Shown: positions 1 through 12,753 of the stretch, piece by piece
Layout of the letters: each line of letters opens with the position of its first letter
How positions within the stretch are numbered: position 1 is the stretch's first letter
From: Marsupella aquatica
Lineage: Eukaryota > Marchantiophyta
Assembly: GCA_973895155.1 (NCBI GenBank)
Contig: OZ316894.1
Span: forward strand, 8,308,001-8,372,000
Length of the DNA: 64,000 nt
Direction: 5' to 3'
Program-made: the position numbers and the translations under genes
The notes under the pieces: generated by a model
The model's database searches: none
What the model was told of the DNA's origin: nothing
What the model saw: only the letters and a program-made list of their open reading frames with translations

Positions 1-3000
1 AGCTTTTGAGAGCTTGCATGGCAGTTGAGCTGAGGAGGGGTTCGGCCAGAGGTTGGGATGATTCTCAGCTTGAGCTTAGAGGGCATGAATAGGAGCAATA
101 GGCTTTGCTCTATCTTTGCTGAGATGTTACTTACTCTGGTTCAGCGCAGTGTTTGAGGTTGCGTCGGGTGAAGCTTGGATTGACGACCAAGTTATCAGCA
201 TTGGCTTTACGTGCTTGATTTGGGATACTGGCTTGGGAAGTTTTCAAGGGAGGGCGGAGCAGCGAGAAGGTGAAACTGGGGAGAGGCAGTCGGGAAAGTA
301 AAGGACCTTTGGACGTTGGGTGGTGCCGACATTATTGATGAAATGGAGATTCGGGCGAAGCTATGAAGAGTTGTGAGAGCTCTGAGAGCTGCTAGTGCTC
401 ATCTGGTTGGGGAGCTTTGGAGATTGTTGGGAGAAAATGGTGTACTTGTTTTTGGTATGGATTGATTGAGCTGATTTGAGGTGCAATTGGAACCTGGATA
501 AGGGAGCTATTGGAAGCTTCCGATCTTTTTCTACAACTTCTGAATTGCAATTGGGAAGGTTTGAGGGATCCGTGAATGATGGAGTGGGAAAGAATTGGCA
601 CCTTGTTCTCTTTTCTGGGTGCTATTTTTACACTATTTAGTGTCTTATGATCGAGAGGGAGGAGCATTTGGTAGTTTGCATCAGAGCTGGTTCTTGTTAA
701 GATCTTGGTTAAGATTTAACCTGCTAGCTTGCAAAAGGCTTAGAAGCATTTTGACCTGGAATTAGAGAGGGATGGACGGCTATGGTTGGCAGGAAACTTT
801 TGCTCTATGTTTAGCAGCTCAAGTTTACTACAATTTGACTATGGAAGAGACTGGACGAGTGCGACAGTGTTTGAGGAGCTTGGGAGCTTGCAAAGGGGAG
901 TCTATAAGGCGATGGCTTATTGAAGTTTAAGGGCGAAAGAACATTTGAGCCTTGTCACTCAAGTTTGCTTTAAGTTGTTGTTCCAGCCGTGTTGGTAATG
1001 GCGCTGACGGGAGTAAGGAGATTGCGGCTAGAAGATGGTCCACTAGTGCTGATCATTTGTTGGAAGGGAGCAGACTGGCAAGGTGCTTGCAATGTTGGAT
1101 ATGAAGACACTGGTCAAAAGATGGCGTTGGTTGCTGCCGGAGTGAAGAGCTGATTTTGACTTGGGCCATTCAGAAGAAAGCAATGTTGATTGCGAGGTTG
1201 ATTGTATTGGTTTCGACAACACGGTAGACAAAGGAATTGGGTTGAAATTGAAATCTTTGTTGTGAATGAGAGAAGTTGAGGGTTTGAGCTGGATTTGGAC
1301 ATTGAGACGGCGTCGCTGATGATGTTGAGTATGGATTATTAGGGAAATTGGCTTTTGTTGCCTTAGCTGTTGTGCGCTGACGGCTAATGGCCTGAATGAG
1401 GGCTTAAAGTACCTCGTTAGTATGGATAAGAGGATTCGGCCTTCAGGGCGATCTCGGCTCTACTTTGATACTTGGTGGGGAACGGGTAGATGACTGCGCG
1501 GCACTGAGCGAAGGGCGGAGATGTGGGATCTTGAAACTTGGGCGCGATGGCTCTTTGGTCATGGATGAGAGATGGGATGAGGAGCTTGACAAGCCCTATG
1601 CTGCTATTGGTTATTGCCCGGGCTTTAGGGTAGAACGGATGTTTTTTCTCTGAAAACAGTTTTTGAGTGCAATGGTTTCCGTGCTCTGAAGGAGGGGATA
1701 CAGCCCTACACTGACTTGCTGCTGAGGTCTATTGATGCGTGGGGAACCTGAACTGGTTGTAGGAATTTCAAAGTGGATAGAATTAGGACTTATACTTGAC
1801 CCCGGGTGACATTGTATTCTGGCCTGAGCGCAAATCTCACTAGGCTGCCTACTTATGCTTCTTAGGTTGCTTTTACTTTCCGGACTTCCATGTCAGCTTT
1901 CGGGAATGACTTTACTTTGAATGAATGTGGATGCCCGGTTATGATTTAATGACATTCTCTCTTTCTCCTTTCTGAAGTCACAAATGCAAGTACGCTTCAA
2001 GGATAGGTGACTTTTTGGGGGGGCGAGACTCCCAACATTGTTTGGGGGAATCCTCATTATCCGAAGACTGATCCGGTCCGAACTCGAAGTTGGAAAGCAT
2101 TTTGTTGGCTAAGATTTAGTTTTTAGGGTGTAGCTCGTGCAGTTGAGTAGTATGTGCAGCTGAATGAGCGTGCTTGTGATCTTGCAATGTTAGTATAGAC
2201 ACTTAGGTTTAATTTGTTCTCTGTTTTTTATAACTGAACTAAGACATCGAACTTGCATACAAAAATTCTTGCAAATACAGTCATACACGCTCGAGCTTAA
2301 TTTACTCCCCGTGGATCGATACTTGCATGTATGGAATGATTCCACCCCCTCGATCACTTGTCACCCTATCTAGACAAAGTAGAAGGCCACACTCCTGATT
2401 AGGCCCTGCTTGGATCGGGCCTTAAGCATTGTATTACTTTAAAACTAACAGTGCAAAAAATAAAAATTGTGGAAGAATGTGTAGAGTCGCTCAATCTCTA
2501 TACACTTTAGTCATTCAGTTCATTCTCAAAACATAGCCATTCTCTCCAGAAAATAAGTTGAATTTTTGGGTGTCTTTTCTTCTTTATTTGATATGTGTTT
2601 TAGTGCCTTTTTGGACTAACTTTCAGACACATCAAGTACTTTGCGTCAAGTGCTTCACAGCAAGTGCTTATTTTTTTAACAAGTGGTGTGTATGCAGCTG
2701 ATGTTGGTCGTGAAGCCAAATAGGATTGTATGCTTGACCGTTGTTGGCTGATGTCCAGGTGAGTGACCCTGTCATCAGATTGCAATGTAGTGCAGCAGAG
2801 ACACTTAAAGTTCAATTTACGCCCAGTCTTTGTAACGAATGAACTGAGATGGCCTTACCTTAGGTCTTGTTCCTCAATCAAGCCAGAAACACAACAAAAA
2901 AGGACCTGGCAGTATTACCAAAAGCCATGGGTTCGGGCACCATTCCAAGCAACAAGGTAAAGTTCTGCGCACAATCAACTAATAGGACTTGATCCACAAA

Positions 3001-3198
3001 TTTTATTGCAAATATAGAAATTGCTTCCCTTGCCATCAAATGTCTGGAAAGCAATTGTGCAAGCGCGCAGGTAATACAATGCTTTAAAAAACACTCAGCT
3101 ATATACCTACTTAGTTGAAAGGAATCTATCACTCCTGAAATCTCTAAATAATCACGGAAAGCCACACCAAGCTATTCTCGCACTGTAAAGATATTCTA
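1..3198. other. No recognisable gene
   Basis: I read both strands and found only short open frames without family motifs, splice-supported exon chains or strong repeats. The first 2.1 kb is G-rich on the plus strand with many stops in all frames and could be old transposon-derived sequence, but I see no protease, integrase, reverse transcriptase or transposase motif to support that. A C/G-rich stretch near 2018-2030 and an A-rich stretch near 2440-2470 are the only low-complexity tracts. Confidence 0.5.
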
Positions 3199-5762
3199 TC
3201 ATGAAAAGGAGTTGAAATTTTTTGGTGCCCTGGATTTCTTCTTTGGCCTACGTGTTTTAGTGACTTTCGGGACTTCCATGTCAGCTGCTTCACCCCGAGT
3301 GATCCTCTTTTCACAAGTAGGGTTTGGGGACAATGGATTTCTCTTCCTCTTTCCCCCAATAGTTCCAGATTTCTTCTCGGTCACAAAACTCTCATGCTGT
3401 ATATCTTCATTCTCCTTCAGCAAAGAACCCTTGGATTCTTGCTCTATCTTCTCAAGCTTCACAACAATGCCATTCTTGCTAATGTTCTTGTCTATTGTAA
3501 CCTCTCGAGCTCTAAGGAGCGAATTATCCTCACCTTCTGTATCCGAGTCATCCGAGGATAAGAATGAAATGTGCTCATGCTTCATGTCCCTCCCCAAAAT
3601 AGGCCGAGGAGGGTAGTGCACTAATCCAGATTGAAACAATGGTTCAGAATCTGAATCACCTGACTTATCCTCCAATACAGTTTCGTTTTGAGCTCCACTA
3701 ATCTCCATCTGCAGACTTGGTTTGGTATTCTGCTTCTTAACTCTTCTTGATTCTGTTTGCTCAATCTGTATCACTATCAAGGTATCAAACGCGATATTCA
3801 GATTAAGTGCTTGAGAGGTAGGAGGCCTCACAAAAGTTGGTACTTCACTTCTGAATTCTGCAGACTGTCTAATCTTCAATGGACTTGTAACTTCCAACAG
3901 TGGGCTGATGTCTGGAATTGAAGATCCTTGTTTGCTCTCCAAAGAAGAGATAATTGGCTCATGCTGTCCAGCGTGGGTCATGAAGGAATATGATAAATCA
4001 GGTTGCTCATTTACACAACTATCCCACCCATGAGCCTCAATATCATCAGCAAGCATATTGAAGTGGTCATTTTGTAGCGCAATGATCTGCTGGTCTTGAG
4101 CTAGGACCTCCTCTTGCATAGTAGGACCTGAAAGCATTTGAAATAGAGTTAGACTCGAGATGATCTTTCAATAAGCTGTACATAACATTTCAAACCTTTA
4201 GTATCTGAGAACAAATGATCAGATTTGCATTGATTTAGAATTAATTTCAAATAAGACATGACCAAAACTGTCAAGAAAGAGAATTAAAAATACATACATG
4301 CTCCAGTGAGCTTGTCCATCCTCTTTCGTTCGCCTTCCTTTGCAGCATTTCCATTTTGAAGCAAAGGTCGCACTCCAACAGACACAAGCCAGTCTTTGTG
4401 GAAATCCTTTCCACAAGAAGGAACTTTACAACGCAAAGCTTGTTTGGCATGTGAAAACATACAAATCATGTGATATGTATGTCCACAACTGGCCACCAAA
4501 ATGTCATTCAACTTAAAACCATGTCCACAAACAGGACAGTCATTGACTTCAATGAGCGGATTACAACCAGAGACATAAGATACTTCACTGTTGTAGTCAA
4601 GGCAGCTGACTACAGGTTGAGGATAAAAGCAACTTCCACCTCCCTCTTTCATCTGTGTAAACTGCTGATCAACAAGGAGAATCTGGGCCATTATATCTTG
4701 TACTTTTTGTTTCTTGGCAGCAAGTGTAGCGAGAGAAACAATGACCTTACTGCTAGCTGTCTCACACTCCTTACGGCTGATGTTGAGCATGCTTAATGCA
4801 ATCTCGTCACTCTTTGTGGCCCATTCTAGCTTTTGTTGGACTTCACGGATCTCAGAAGGTGCTGAAACAATGCTAGAGGAATCTATGTTTAGCAGCGTTT
4901 GAAAACAGTCATTCTCACAAATTTCTCCATCTCTAGCAAGTCCTGGTAACTCTCCTTGAAGTCCATGTTTTGTTACCAAATGATTCAGTTCTCTCACTAG
5001 TTCTAGTCTATGAGATTCAGAATCAAGATAGACTTTCTCTCGACCTTCTAACTGCATTTTGGACACCTGCGAAGTTGCCACATCAGTTGTGTACTGTTCT
5101 TGAGACTCTAGAACATTTTTCCTTGCCACAAGCAAAAACGTCTTCAAGGTTGTTGATAAATCACCCACTCGAGAAATTTCTTCTTCTTTCCAATCTGGAA
5201 TCTCGGGTAGGCTGATCCGAGTTGGACCTCCAGAGCAGCTGATCTTCAACGGGATAACTGGCATGCTAGAATCGCCACTCTCCAATTTCACACGTGAAGG
5301 GCGCCTTGTGCCGCGAGTACCACATTTTCCAATTGCAAGCTGCTGTCCACTTTTAGACTCTTCATGGCCTACTGTACCTTGCTCTTTTCGTTCACGATTT
5401 AATGCCTTGGTTGTCTTCAGGTCAGTTGCATACCTATGACTATGCACAGCATATTTTGCCCAATCCAAAGCTTGGCCTTTCAGCCAAGCCACCACACCTC
5501 GGGCAAAGCATTGGTTTATTGTAGAGTTCATCACTTTACTTTTTCCAGTGACTCTTCGATACAACTCCTCAATACTTGAAACCACCTTTGGTTGTGGTTT
5601 CCGATCATACCTGTATCCACTCTTGGAATACATTGGTCCGAACACTACTTCAATCTCTGCCACAGAAATATCCTCATTTGTCAAAGTTGTGATGTCCATC
5701 CCGCCTGTAGCCAAACCTCTATTCTTAACAAACCAATGGACATCTCGAATCTCCTCCCCCAT
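3199..5762 (-). CDS. RING-like protein with basic C-terminal tail, two exons, intact
   Basis: I do not recognise the full-length family. Exon 1 runs 5762-4298 and exon 2 4127-3199; the 170-bp intron has GT (4297-4296) and AG and joins in frame (GCA T|GT CCT), giving 797 residues. Residues about 409-450 form a RING-like zinc module: CPVC, 13 residues, CGH, then H-x2-C and a final C-x4-C pair, so the last pair is wider than in a classical RING. Residues about 225-380 look helical and possibly coiled-coil. The second exon is acidic and Ser-rich, then strongly basic at the end (GGKRKR and TRRPKKKSR), which suggests nuclear localisation. A ubiquitin-ligase or chromatin role is inference from the RING only. 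The ATG at 5762 follows stop codons in all frames. It is the only single-copy gene here without a disabling mutation. Confidence 0.75.
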
Positions 5763-6029
5763 GTTGCCAAATTCTTAATCTGCACATTCAATTGCAAGAA
5801 CAAATCAGCTCCAGCTCATTTGCTAAACCTATAGGCCACATATATAAATTGAAGTCCATCATGCACAGAGACAGCTAGATACTAAATGACCAAAGAGTGC
5901 ATCTATCATAGGGCTGATAATCTATATAATGCGCTTCACGTACACCAGTTTTCTCAGGTAAACAACAACTTAATTAAATAGCAGGGCTTGCTGACAAGCA
6001 ATCATGTCAAGTAAGCGACATACATGTCT
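5763..6029. other. Upstream region of the RING-like gene
   Basis: This is AT-rich sequence upstream of the minus-strand ATG. I could not place a convincing TATA element or a 5' UTR intron. Confidence 0.3.
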
Positions 6030-6420
6030 AGACTTCAGGGACTTAACAGGAAAACAGGAAAACTGGAAACAAGAGTGGACATCGATAACAGGAATCAACA
6101 GGAAAATAAGTATACACAACTTCAAGAAAATGAACAGGAACAAGGACTCAAGGAGATTAATAGGATAAAGGAAATTTGCATGTACACTTCAAGGAAATTA
6201 ACAGGAACAAGGACTCGAGAAAGCAAGATGCCTGGACTCAAGGAAATTAACAGGATAACAGGATTATGTATAGTTCAAGGAAATTAACAGGGAAAAAGGA
6301 CTCAAGAAAGCTGACAGGATAAAAGGATTACGTACACTTCAACAAAAGTACTAGGGAAAAAGGACTGGTATGTATACATCAAGGACATAGGACTAGACAT
6401 GAAGGAAAATAACAAGGAAG
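6030..6420. repeat. Degenerate short tandem repeat (ACAGGA-type)
   Basis: The stretch repeats variants of 'caaggaaattaacaggata' and 'acaggaacaaggactcaag' every 30-70 bases, with drift in length and sequence. Open frames here are by-products of the repeat. It is a minisatellite-like tract with no evident function. Confidence 0.6.
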
Positions 6421-7904
6421 GAGGAAATAGGACACGACACTGTCAAGAAAGCTGGATGACAAGGAACGGGCCAGGAAAATAGAATGGCACTGCTTGTGGA
6501 TACAGGAAAACAGTCATAACAAAATGTCAAGGATAGAGGTCCCGGTAGAATTAAGGAACATGCATGACTAGAACTCCAAGGAACAAAGAGCATACTTAGC
6601 ACGCAAGGAAAAAATAGTAACTTCAATGGACATAATCAATCTTCAGAAAATGAACCAGATTTAGCTTCACAAGACACAAGATTTCAAGCTTGACCAAGCA
6701 GCAAGAGAGTCGATTCATCTACCTAGCAATCCTTAGCTTAATTAAGCACACATGACTGGACATAAAAAATGGAACAAGCTAAAATAATGACACGGCGTAC
6801 ATGATTGGGATTCCAGATCAAAGTCGTAAGTTGAAATTCTGGTGATAAACCTTTTGCTCGATCGGATGCAAGGACAAGTTTGACTGCATGAGGGTTGATC
6901 TCAATCTATGAGCTGTATTACGATCATGGCAGAATAGAACACACACAACAACACAAATCAGTATGCTGAGAATTGGGGTTCCTGATCTTTGAAACTTACT
7001 AATGACATTTAATTAATTAACCTGAATCCTACCCGGCTTCCTACTTAGATAAACCAGAATCCACGATATTCAAGCTAGGCGCACCAGATTGAGCTTCAAG
7101 GGACTACACTTAGGTTAAAGACAGAGATTTCAACCTCAGATAGGGTACACCCAAGGATACGTACACCTATCCAACAATCTTCAACTAGTTAAATTAAACG
7201 TACATGAATGGACATTGAATAGTTGAAGCGAGAAGGGACGTACCGAGCTCAAATATAATGACACATACATGTGTCAGTTTTAAGATGAAATTATGTTTAT
7301 AAACCTTGTATAGAACTGGAATGCAATGACAACTTCAACTGCGCGCTGCATGAGCTAATTTCTACAACTTAAACCCTGGAATCATATTAGGGTTGTCTTT
7401 GGCAACTAGCGCACCATCTCTAGGGATCTACTCTTACCAAGAGCTATTGAATCAAGCATAGCTTTGGGCAAATTGAAGCTAGTTACGCACCTTCTCTTTC
7501 CACTTGGTTTGCATATCAAGGATGTAAAATATGCTCACAGGACATTGCGGACATCGAAAGATTTTAAAACTTTTAGTCACCCGTTCATTTTTTATACATC
7601 CCGCCCGTGGACCACTAGCCTTGGCGTCGTCAATGTCCTGAGTAAAAGAAATACAGTCCACATAATGTTATCATCATGGCTTCTTGATTCTATAACTAAG
7701 CAGAAAAACCTGAAATGTCTCGACAATTTAGCTAGGATTGGGAGGCGCACCTGTTGTTTCCGTATCTTTGATTGAGGACATGTGCAAGACCATACTCGCA
7801 GATTGATGGAATGCTTTCAAAGTAAGGTTGAGAACTTCAATGATAGGAAGCAGGAATGTCAGAAAAACAAGGGCGCAAAGACCAAGCGGGACGGAAAATT
7901 TCAA
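6421..7904. other. Intergenic, no supported gene
   Basis: No exon chain or family motif was seen. A minus-strand open frame at 7479-7661 contains a CPQC pair, and short overlapping plus-strand frames lie opposite it; none is long or conserved-looking enough to call. AT-rich stretches near 7000-7020 and 7195 carry TTAATTAA-type motifs. Confidence 0.4.
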
Positions 7905-8335
7905 AAGTAGTGGAGTGGAGCCAAGATTGAAATGCTCATAAAATCTGCCCAAGTTTCAGCGCAAAATGCAACGCTACGATGAGGTAAAGCCAAGATTGAA
8001 TCAGCTGGCTCCGAAGTTCCGCCCAGATTTCAGTGCAAAAAACAACGATGTAATGAGGTTGAGCCAAGACTGATTCGACTAGCTCATAATTTTGACCAAA
8101 ATTTCAGGGCAGGCGGCAAAGCCAGCATGAGGTGGAGCCAAGAATTAATCAACTGGCTCATAAAATCAGCCAAAATTTCAGCGCAAATGGCAAAGCAAAG
8201 ATGAGGTGGAGCTAAAAATAAATCAACCAGCTCATCAAATCAGCCCAAATTTCAGCGCAAATAGCAAAGCAGAGATGAGGTGGAGCCAAGATTGAATGAG
8301 TTGGCTCATTAGTTCACCCCAAATTTAAGCGCAAG
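7905..8335. repeat. ~71-bp tandem repeat, about six units
   Basis: Units read approximately 'gtggagccaagattgaatca', 'actggctcataaaatcagcc', 'caaatttcagcgcaaatggc' and 'aaagcagagatgagg' in sequence, repeated head to tail with increasing similarity toward the right end. Recognition words such as 'gagccaag' and 'atttcagcgcaa' recur every 70-73 bases. No coding function is apparent. Confidence 0.8.
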
Positions 8336-8710
8336 AAGATATATTCGTGATTAAAGCTTTTGGATCCTTGCAGAGTTTCGGACACTTGAAAGTTGCTGTA
8401 GCATTTGACTTAACGTCCATCGTAGATTGATATCTGTATCAAATCCTTACCATCCATTCAAAATAAGACTCATCTTTTATTTCTGACTTGCTTTGATTGC
8501 GGCTGGTTTGGTCATTAGTTATACTTTTAAATTCAAAATTATCAAAGGATTCTAAATACAAAGTCCTTTCATGTAATCCTTGTTTTTCATACTATTAGAT
8601 ACAAGAGAATTCATATCAAAGTCCTTTACTTAGTTGTTCCTTAAGGGTACACCCAATTGTGAATGGGGCCGTTTGCTTGGAATCCTAAATCCAACAGAGG
8701 AATGCGGATT

Positions 8711-8960
8711 GTGGTCGACTCTTGATTACATGATTGGGACCAAGTTACTCACAGTTGGGACTTTGGGCAACTTTTGAAAGTTACAAATGTAAAACCCAAT
8801 GCACGTATCACTGCCTACATTCATGCGATGATGCAATGTCCAGAACTGATGTTTTTTTATTTGACATCCATTTTATTGGAGTTTGGATTGCCTTAGAAAA
8901 AAATAGAGTCGGGCTAAACGAGAAGTGTGTCACATTTCTTGGTTGGTCCAAAATCGTGGT
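8711..8960 (-). pseudogene. Duplicated 3' end of the F-box-like gene (copy A)
   Basis: This ~250-bp block repeats 9822-10062 in the same orientation. On the minus strand it encodes the last residues of the gene ending at 10018 (HDFGPTKKCDTLLV then stop at 8914-8916, against HDFGPTEKCDTLLV in the parent), followed by the same ~200 bases of downstream sequence. It is a stranded 3' fragment with no upstream exon. Confidence 0.75.
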
Positions 8961-9046
8961 GCCATTTTATCGCACTTTGCATTCACCTAGAAGACATGAC
9001 CCCATCAAACACCTAAGCCTTGAATCCATCACAGGAATGCGCGCTC

Positions 9047-9415
9047 TGATAATTTTAGCGGATGTACTCTAAACCATCTTCAATCCATTAAAGGAATGAA
9101 GACTTCGATAAAATTATTGGAGTCTCAAATAATCTTCAATCAATCACAGGAATGGAGACTCCGATAAATTTATCGGAGTCTCAAATAATCTTCAATCCAT
9201 TAGATGAATGAAGACTCCGATAAATTTATCGGAGTCTCAACTAATCCTCAATCCGTCAAAGGAATGAAGACTCCGATAAATTTATCAGAGTCTCAAACAA
9301 TCCTTAATCCGTCAAAAGAATGAAGACTCCGATAAATTTATCGGAGTCTCAAATAATTTTTAATCCGTCAAAGGAATGAAGACTCCGATAAATATATCGG
9401 ACCTTGAATATAGTC
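9047..9415. repeat. ~59-bp palindromic tandem array (CCGATAAATTTATCGG)
   Basis: About six head-to-tail units of 58-60 bp. Each has 'ggaatgaagact', a perfect palindrome built around CCGATAAATTTATCGG and extended on both sides to GACT/AGTC, then 'tcaaataatcttcaatccg'. The first unit is degenerate and the last has ATATAT in the centre. Each unit can form a hairpin with 12-bp arms. Isolated palindrome copies lie at about 9509-9524 (GCGATAAATTTATCGC) and 9592-9608. The array sits between copies A and B of the duplicated gene 3' end. Confidence 0.85.
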
Positions 9416-9821
9416 TATGGAATGAATGCTCACTCTTATAATTCTATTTGATGTTCTTCAAACATATTCAATTCTTCAAAGGAATGCAACTGAGGAATGC
9501 AGAATGCGATAAATTTATCGCAATCCGCTTGGGTCAAGACATTGACACCAAGTCAACCTTACATAGATGTTACTCGAACTGGAATGGTAGTTCCGATAAA
9601 TTTATCGGGTTCTCTGGAGAAAGAGTCAAGTCTCTTGTGAGGAATGTAAGACTTGATAGGAGTCCAGTATTCGCTCTGAGTGAGGTGTTGTTTGCTCCGG
9701 CAAAAATAAACCTTTCATGGGCAGCCCACTCCTCTTTATATAGGGGATGCTCTAACCATGGTTACTTTTTGCAATAACTCGGGTTAACCATGGTTACATT
9801 TGCACTAACCCAGGTTAGTGC

Positions 9822-10062
9822 GTGGTCGACCCTCGATTACGTGGTTCGGACCAATTTACTCGCAGTTCGGACTTTTTCACAGACCAAATGTAAAACCCGA
9901 TGCACGTATCGCTCCCTGCATTCCCGCGGCGATGCAATGTAGGCAACTTGTGTTTATTCAATTTTTTGGCAGTTTTATTAGAGATTGCATTGCCTTAGAA
10001 AGAAAAATGGAATCGGGCTAAACGAGAAGTGTGTCACACTTCTCGGTCGGTCCAAAATCGTG
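9822..10062. repeat. Direct repeat, copy B: 3' end and downstream flank of the F-box-like gene
   Basis: This is the partner of 8711-8960. The two blocks match through 'gtggtcga(c/t)', 'aaaccc(a/g)atgcacgtatc' and 'aacgagaagtgtgtcaca'. Copy B includes the last 15 codons and stop (10018-10020) of the large minus-strand gene, so it is the parental location and copy A the derived one. Confidence 0.75.
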
Positions 10063-10916
10063 TTCTAATATTTTCTTTTTAACTGCAACTGAGGGTGAAG
10101 AAGGCTTCTTCAAATTCAGCTTTATTTTTGGTAGATGTTGTGCCTCAGGAATAAGCGAAAGATCCTTGGCCCTCTCGGCCTCCTTCCTCACTGCCTCCAC
10201 CTTCTCCGCCTCCACCCTCTCTTGTCTTGTGGCTTCTTCTCTCTCCAGTCTTGCGGAATCGACCTTTTCCGCCTCCAACTTCTCTGCCTCCACCCTCTCC
10301 GGTCTTGCAGTCTGTTTGCTCTCGTCCGCCATCCTCTCGGCCAGCAGTCTCTCAGCCGCCACACTCTCCGCCTTGGCCCTATTTGCCTTTGTCATTAAAA
10401 GGACTCTCGCAGACTGGGCTTTCTCAGCCTGGGCTTTCTCAGCCTTCGCTTTCTCAGCCTCCGCTTTCTCAGCCTCGGCTTTTTCCTTCTTCATCGCGGC
10501 AGTTGCTTTTCTAGCTGCCGCCTTTTTTAGCTCCTCTTGCTGGGCCGCCTCTTGTAGGGCCGCCTCCTGCCGGGCCGCCTCCTCTCAGTCCGCCTCATGT
10601 CGAGGCTCCTGTGTGGCCTCTTCATTAGAGTCCTCAGCGTCCTCAGAACCCTCCATCTCCTCGTTCTCTTCATCAGCGTCCTCAGCGTCCTTCATCTCCT
10701 CTCCGTCACTCTCTTCCTCGCTTTTGTTGGAATCTCCGACGTTGTTTTGCGTATCGGTCATCCACTCTGGATCTTGGTCATTGACATCCCCATCTGCGTC
10801 ACCTTCCGCGTCACCTTCCCCCTCACCATCCGCATCACCATTGCTCCCTGCATCCTCAACATTGAAGCCGTAGTCGACTTGATCTGAAGAAAATCATATC
10901 ATTAAATAAGAATGAC

Positions 10917-10936
10917 TCACGCGCATATTCGCGTGA
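10917..10936. repeat. Intron palindrome TCACGCG-N6-CGCGTGA (intron 4, copy 1)
   Basis: Seven-base perfect arms flank the core CATATT. It lies inside the 128-bp fourth intron of the F-box-like gene and shares its arms with the copies at 10957, 14164 and 16036 and in the 16.9-18.2 kb array. Confidence 0.85.
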
Positions 10937-10956
10937 AAAGAAATGTTAAGAATGTC

Positions 10957-10974
10957 CACGCGCATGTTCGCGTG
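10957..10974. repeat. Intron palindrome CACGCG-N6-CGCGTG (intron 4, copy 2)
   Basis: Six-base perfect arms around CATGTT, 40 bases from the first copy in the same intron. The core keeps the C...T ends seen in every member. Confidence 0.85.
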
Positions 10975-12753
10975 ACGCAAGAAAAAGTAAGAGGGTTCAA
11001 AAGTAACCTACCTTGGATTGGCCCACAAGGGTACTCCGTTGGTCGAATGTACAATCAATTGGAATCTTCAGAGAGGGCATACTCTTGCAATAATTGATTA
11101 CAAATATTATCAGGGATATGTTGTTCGTGGAGGACATCCAAAACATCAGCCCTGAGAGCAGTTACGGATGGACGGTGCTTCATTAATTTATCTATACATT
11201 TTTCTATACTAGCCCGTACTGGGTCAATCAATGACAGTGTTGTATCAATTATCGCCATGGTGTGTTGCAAGAAACAAGACAACTCCCTATGCGTTGCCAC
11301 GAGGCAGTAATATTTTACATTGGATTAACATCCTATAAAAAAAGCCAAAATTAGTTCACAATATTAATTGAGAAAATAAAAATCGAAATAATCATAAAAT
11401 CGAAACCCCAAAATATAAATCTCAAAACTTACCATTAAGCACTGGATCAAGTTTGTTCCCTCGCCGAAGCATATAGCCCATTCCCCACATTGGACGAATT
11501 GACTAACAATACTTTCAAAGAATGGAAGTATCATTTTTGGGGAAGGTGTCATGAACTCGCCGCTCTCTTCAAAATTGGCTATCTTCTCAATCCAATATTT
11601 GGAGACCAATTGGAACTCGAGGGCTTGTGGATCGCCCATTGTGCTAAAGGCCAAGCTGTGAAAAGCGTAGGTTACAATAAGCTTCTTCTCCTTTGGCCGC
11701 TTCTAAATATAATGGCTATCGACAGCAACGTAGTGTGTACTTCCCTAATTACCGTTTGATTAAATAAGACTCAACGGGAGAGGCTACAATAATAACCACA
11801 TGGTGTGGTTTTGCCCCTATCTCGCTAGTAGCACAAAATAACCCCTCATAGAATGAGCAATTTGGCGGACGCAAATCTCCCATTGATGAGGAATCAAAAT
11901 AAATCAAGCTCGCAAGGTTCTTGTCTCCACGTATGATATAGTCTGCAAACCTAGCATTTTATATCCTGCAGGGATCGCAATTTCAGCCTCTCACCGACCG
12001 GTCGCAATAGTTGGTTTCCTTGACTATCAACTGATTTCTGTATTCCTTCCACCAACCTGTGGAATATCGGGTCGATCTCTTTCAACAAATTATCATTACT
12101 AATATTTACTTTTAAGCACTTCTTCAGATAACCACTCAGCGCATCTCTCAACTGCTTCAGCACCATCTTGTCGAGCTTAAAGTGATCAATCATTCCTTTG
12201 ACCCGCAATTTCTGCACTGAATCTGTCAGACTTTTCAGCTCCATCCGGGTGGATGTATCCCCGTTGAGTTTACTCAATAATAAAATCTCAAACTCAACTT
12301 TCGTCTTCTTAGAATTGCTCCAAACTCATGCTGGTCGTTGACAACACCGGAGCCTCAGAGGACGTCCTCGCCTTCCCACATTTCACTTTGATGCTTCGGT
12401 TTTTGAGTATAGACAGTCTTCCGCTCAACATATATTCCGCTGCCTTTCAAAGAACCGAGTCCGAGCACCCTTGACAAGAACGGAACGTCTTCTTCAGAAG
12501 ATGATAAGCACAGGGATTATCCGCAATTTTGACGGTGTCCCTCTGTAAAATTCCATTGTAAATTACAAGCTCTCCTGTCCTTGATAGTTCGTAGACCTCC
12601 ATCCATTTCTTGAATGTTTCGTCCTCTATTGTAAAGAGAAACGGAGCCAATTCTCCAAATTTCATCATTTCGTTCTTCCCCATTTGAGCCCATGGGCAAA
12701 CAAAATTCGTAGCTCTCATAAATACCTGAAACAATGGAAACATGACAATTCTA

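Noticed and set aside
7464-7775. Gene on either strand
   Set aside because: The frames are short and overlap antisense, with no splice-supported extension or family motif beyond one CPQC pair.
9448-9777. 109-codon plus-strand frame
   Set aside because: It runs through degenerate copies of the palindromic repeat and has no protein-like features.
10031-10873. Long plus-strand open frame rich in Ser/Ala/Leu
   Set aside because: It is the antisense of the acidic and Lys/Ala/Glu-rich exon 5. GAG/GCG-type codons on one strand give Ser/Leu/Ala codons on the other. The minus strand has splice sites and joins to the rest of the gene.
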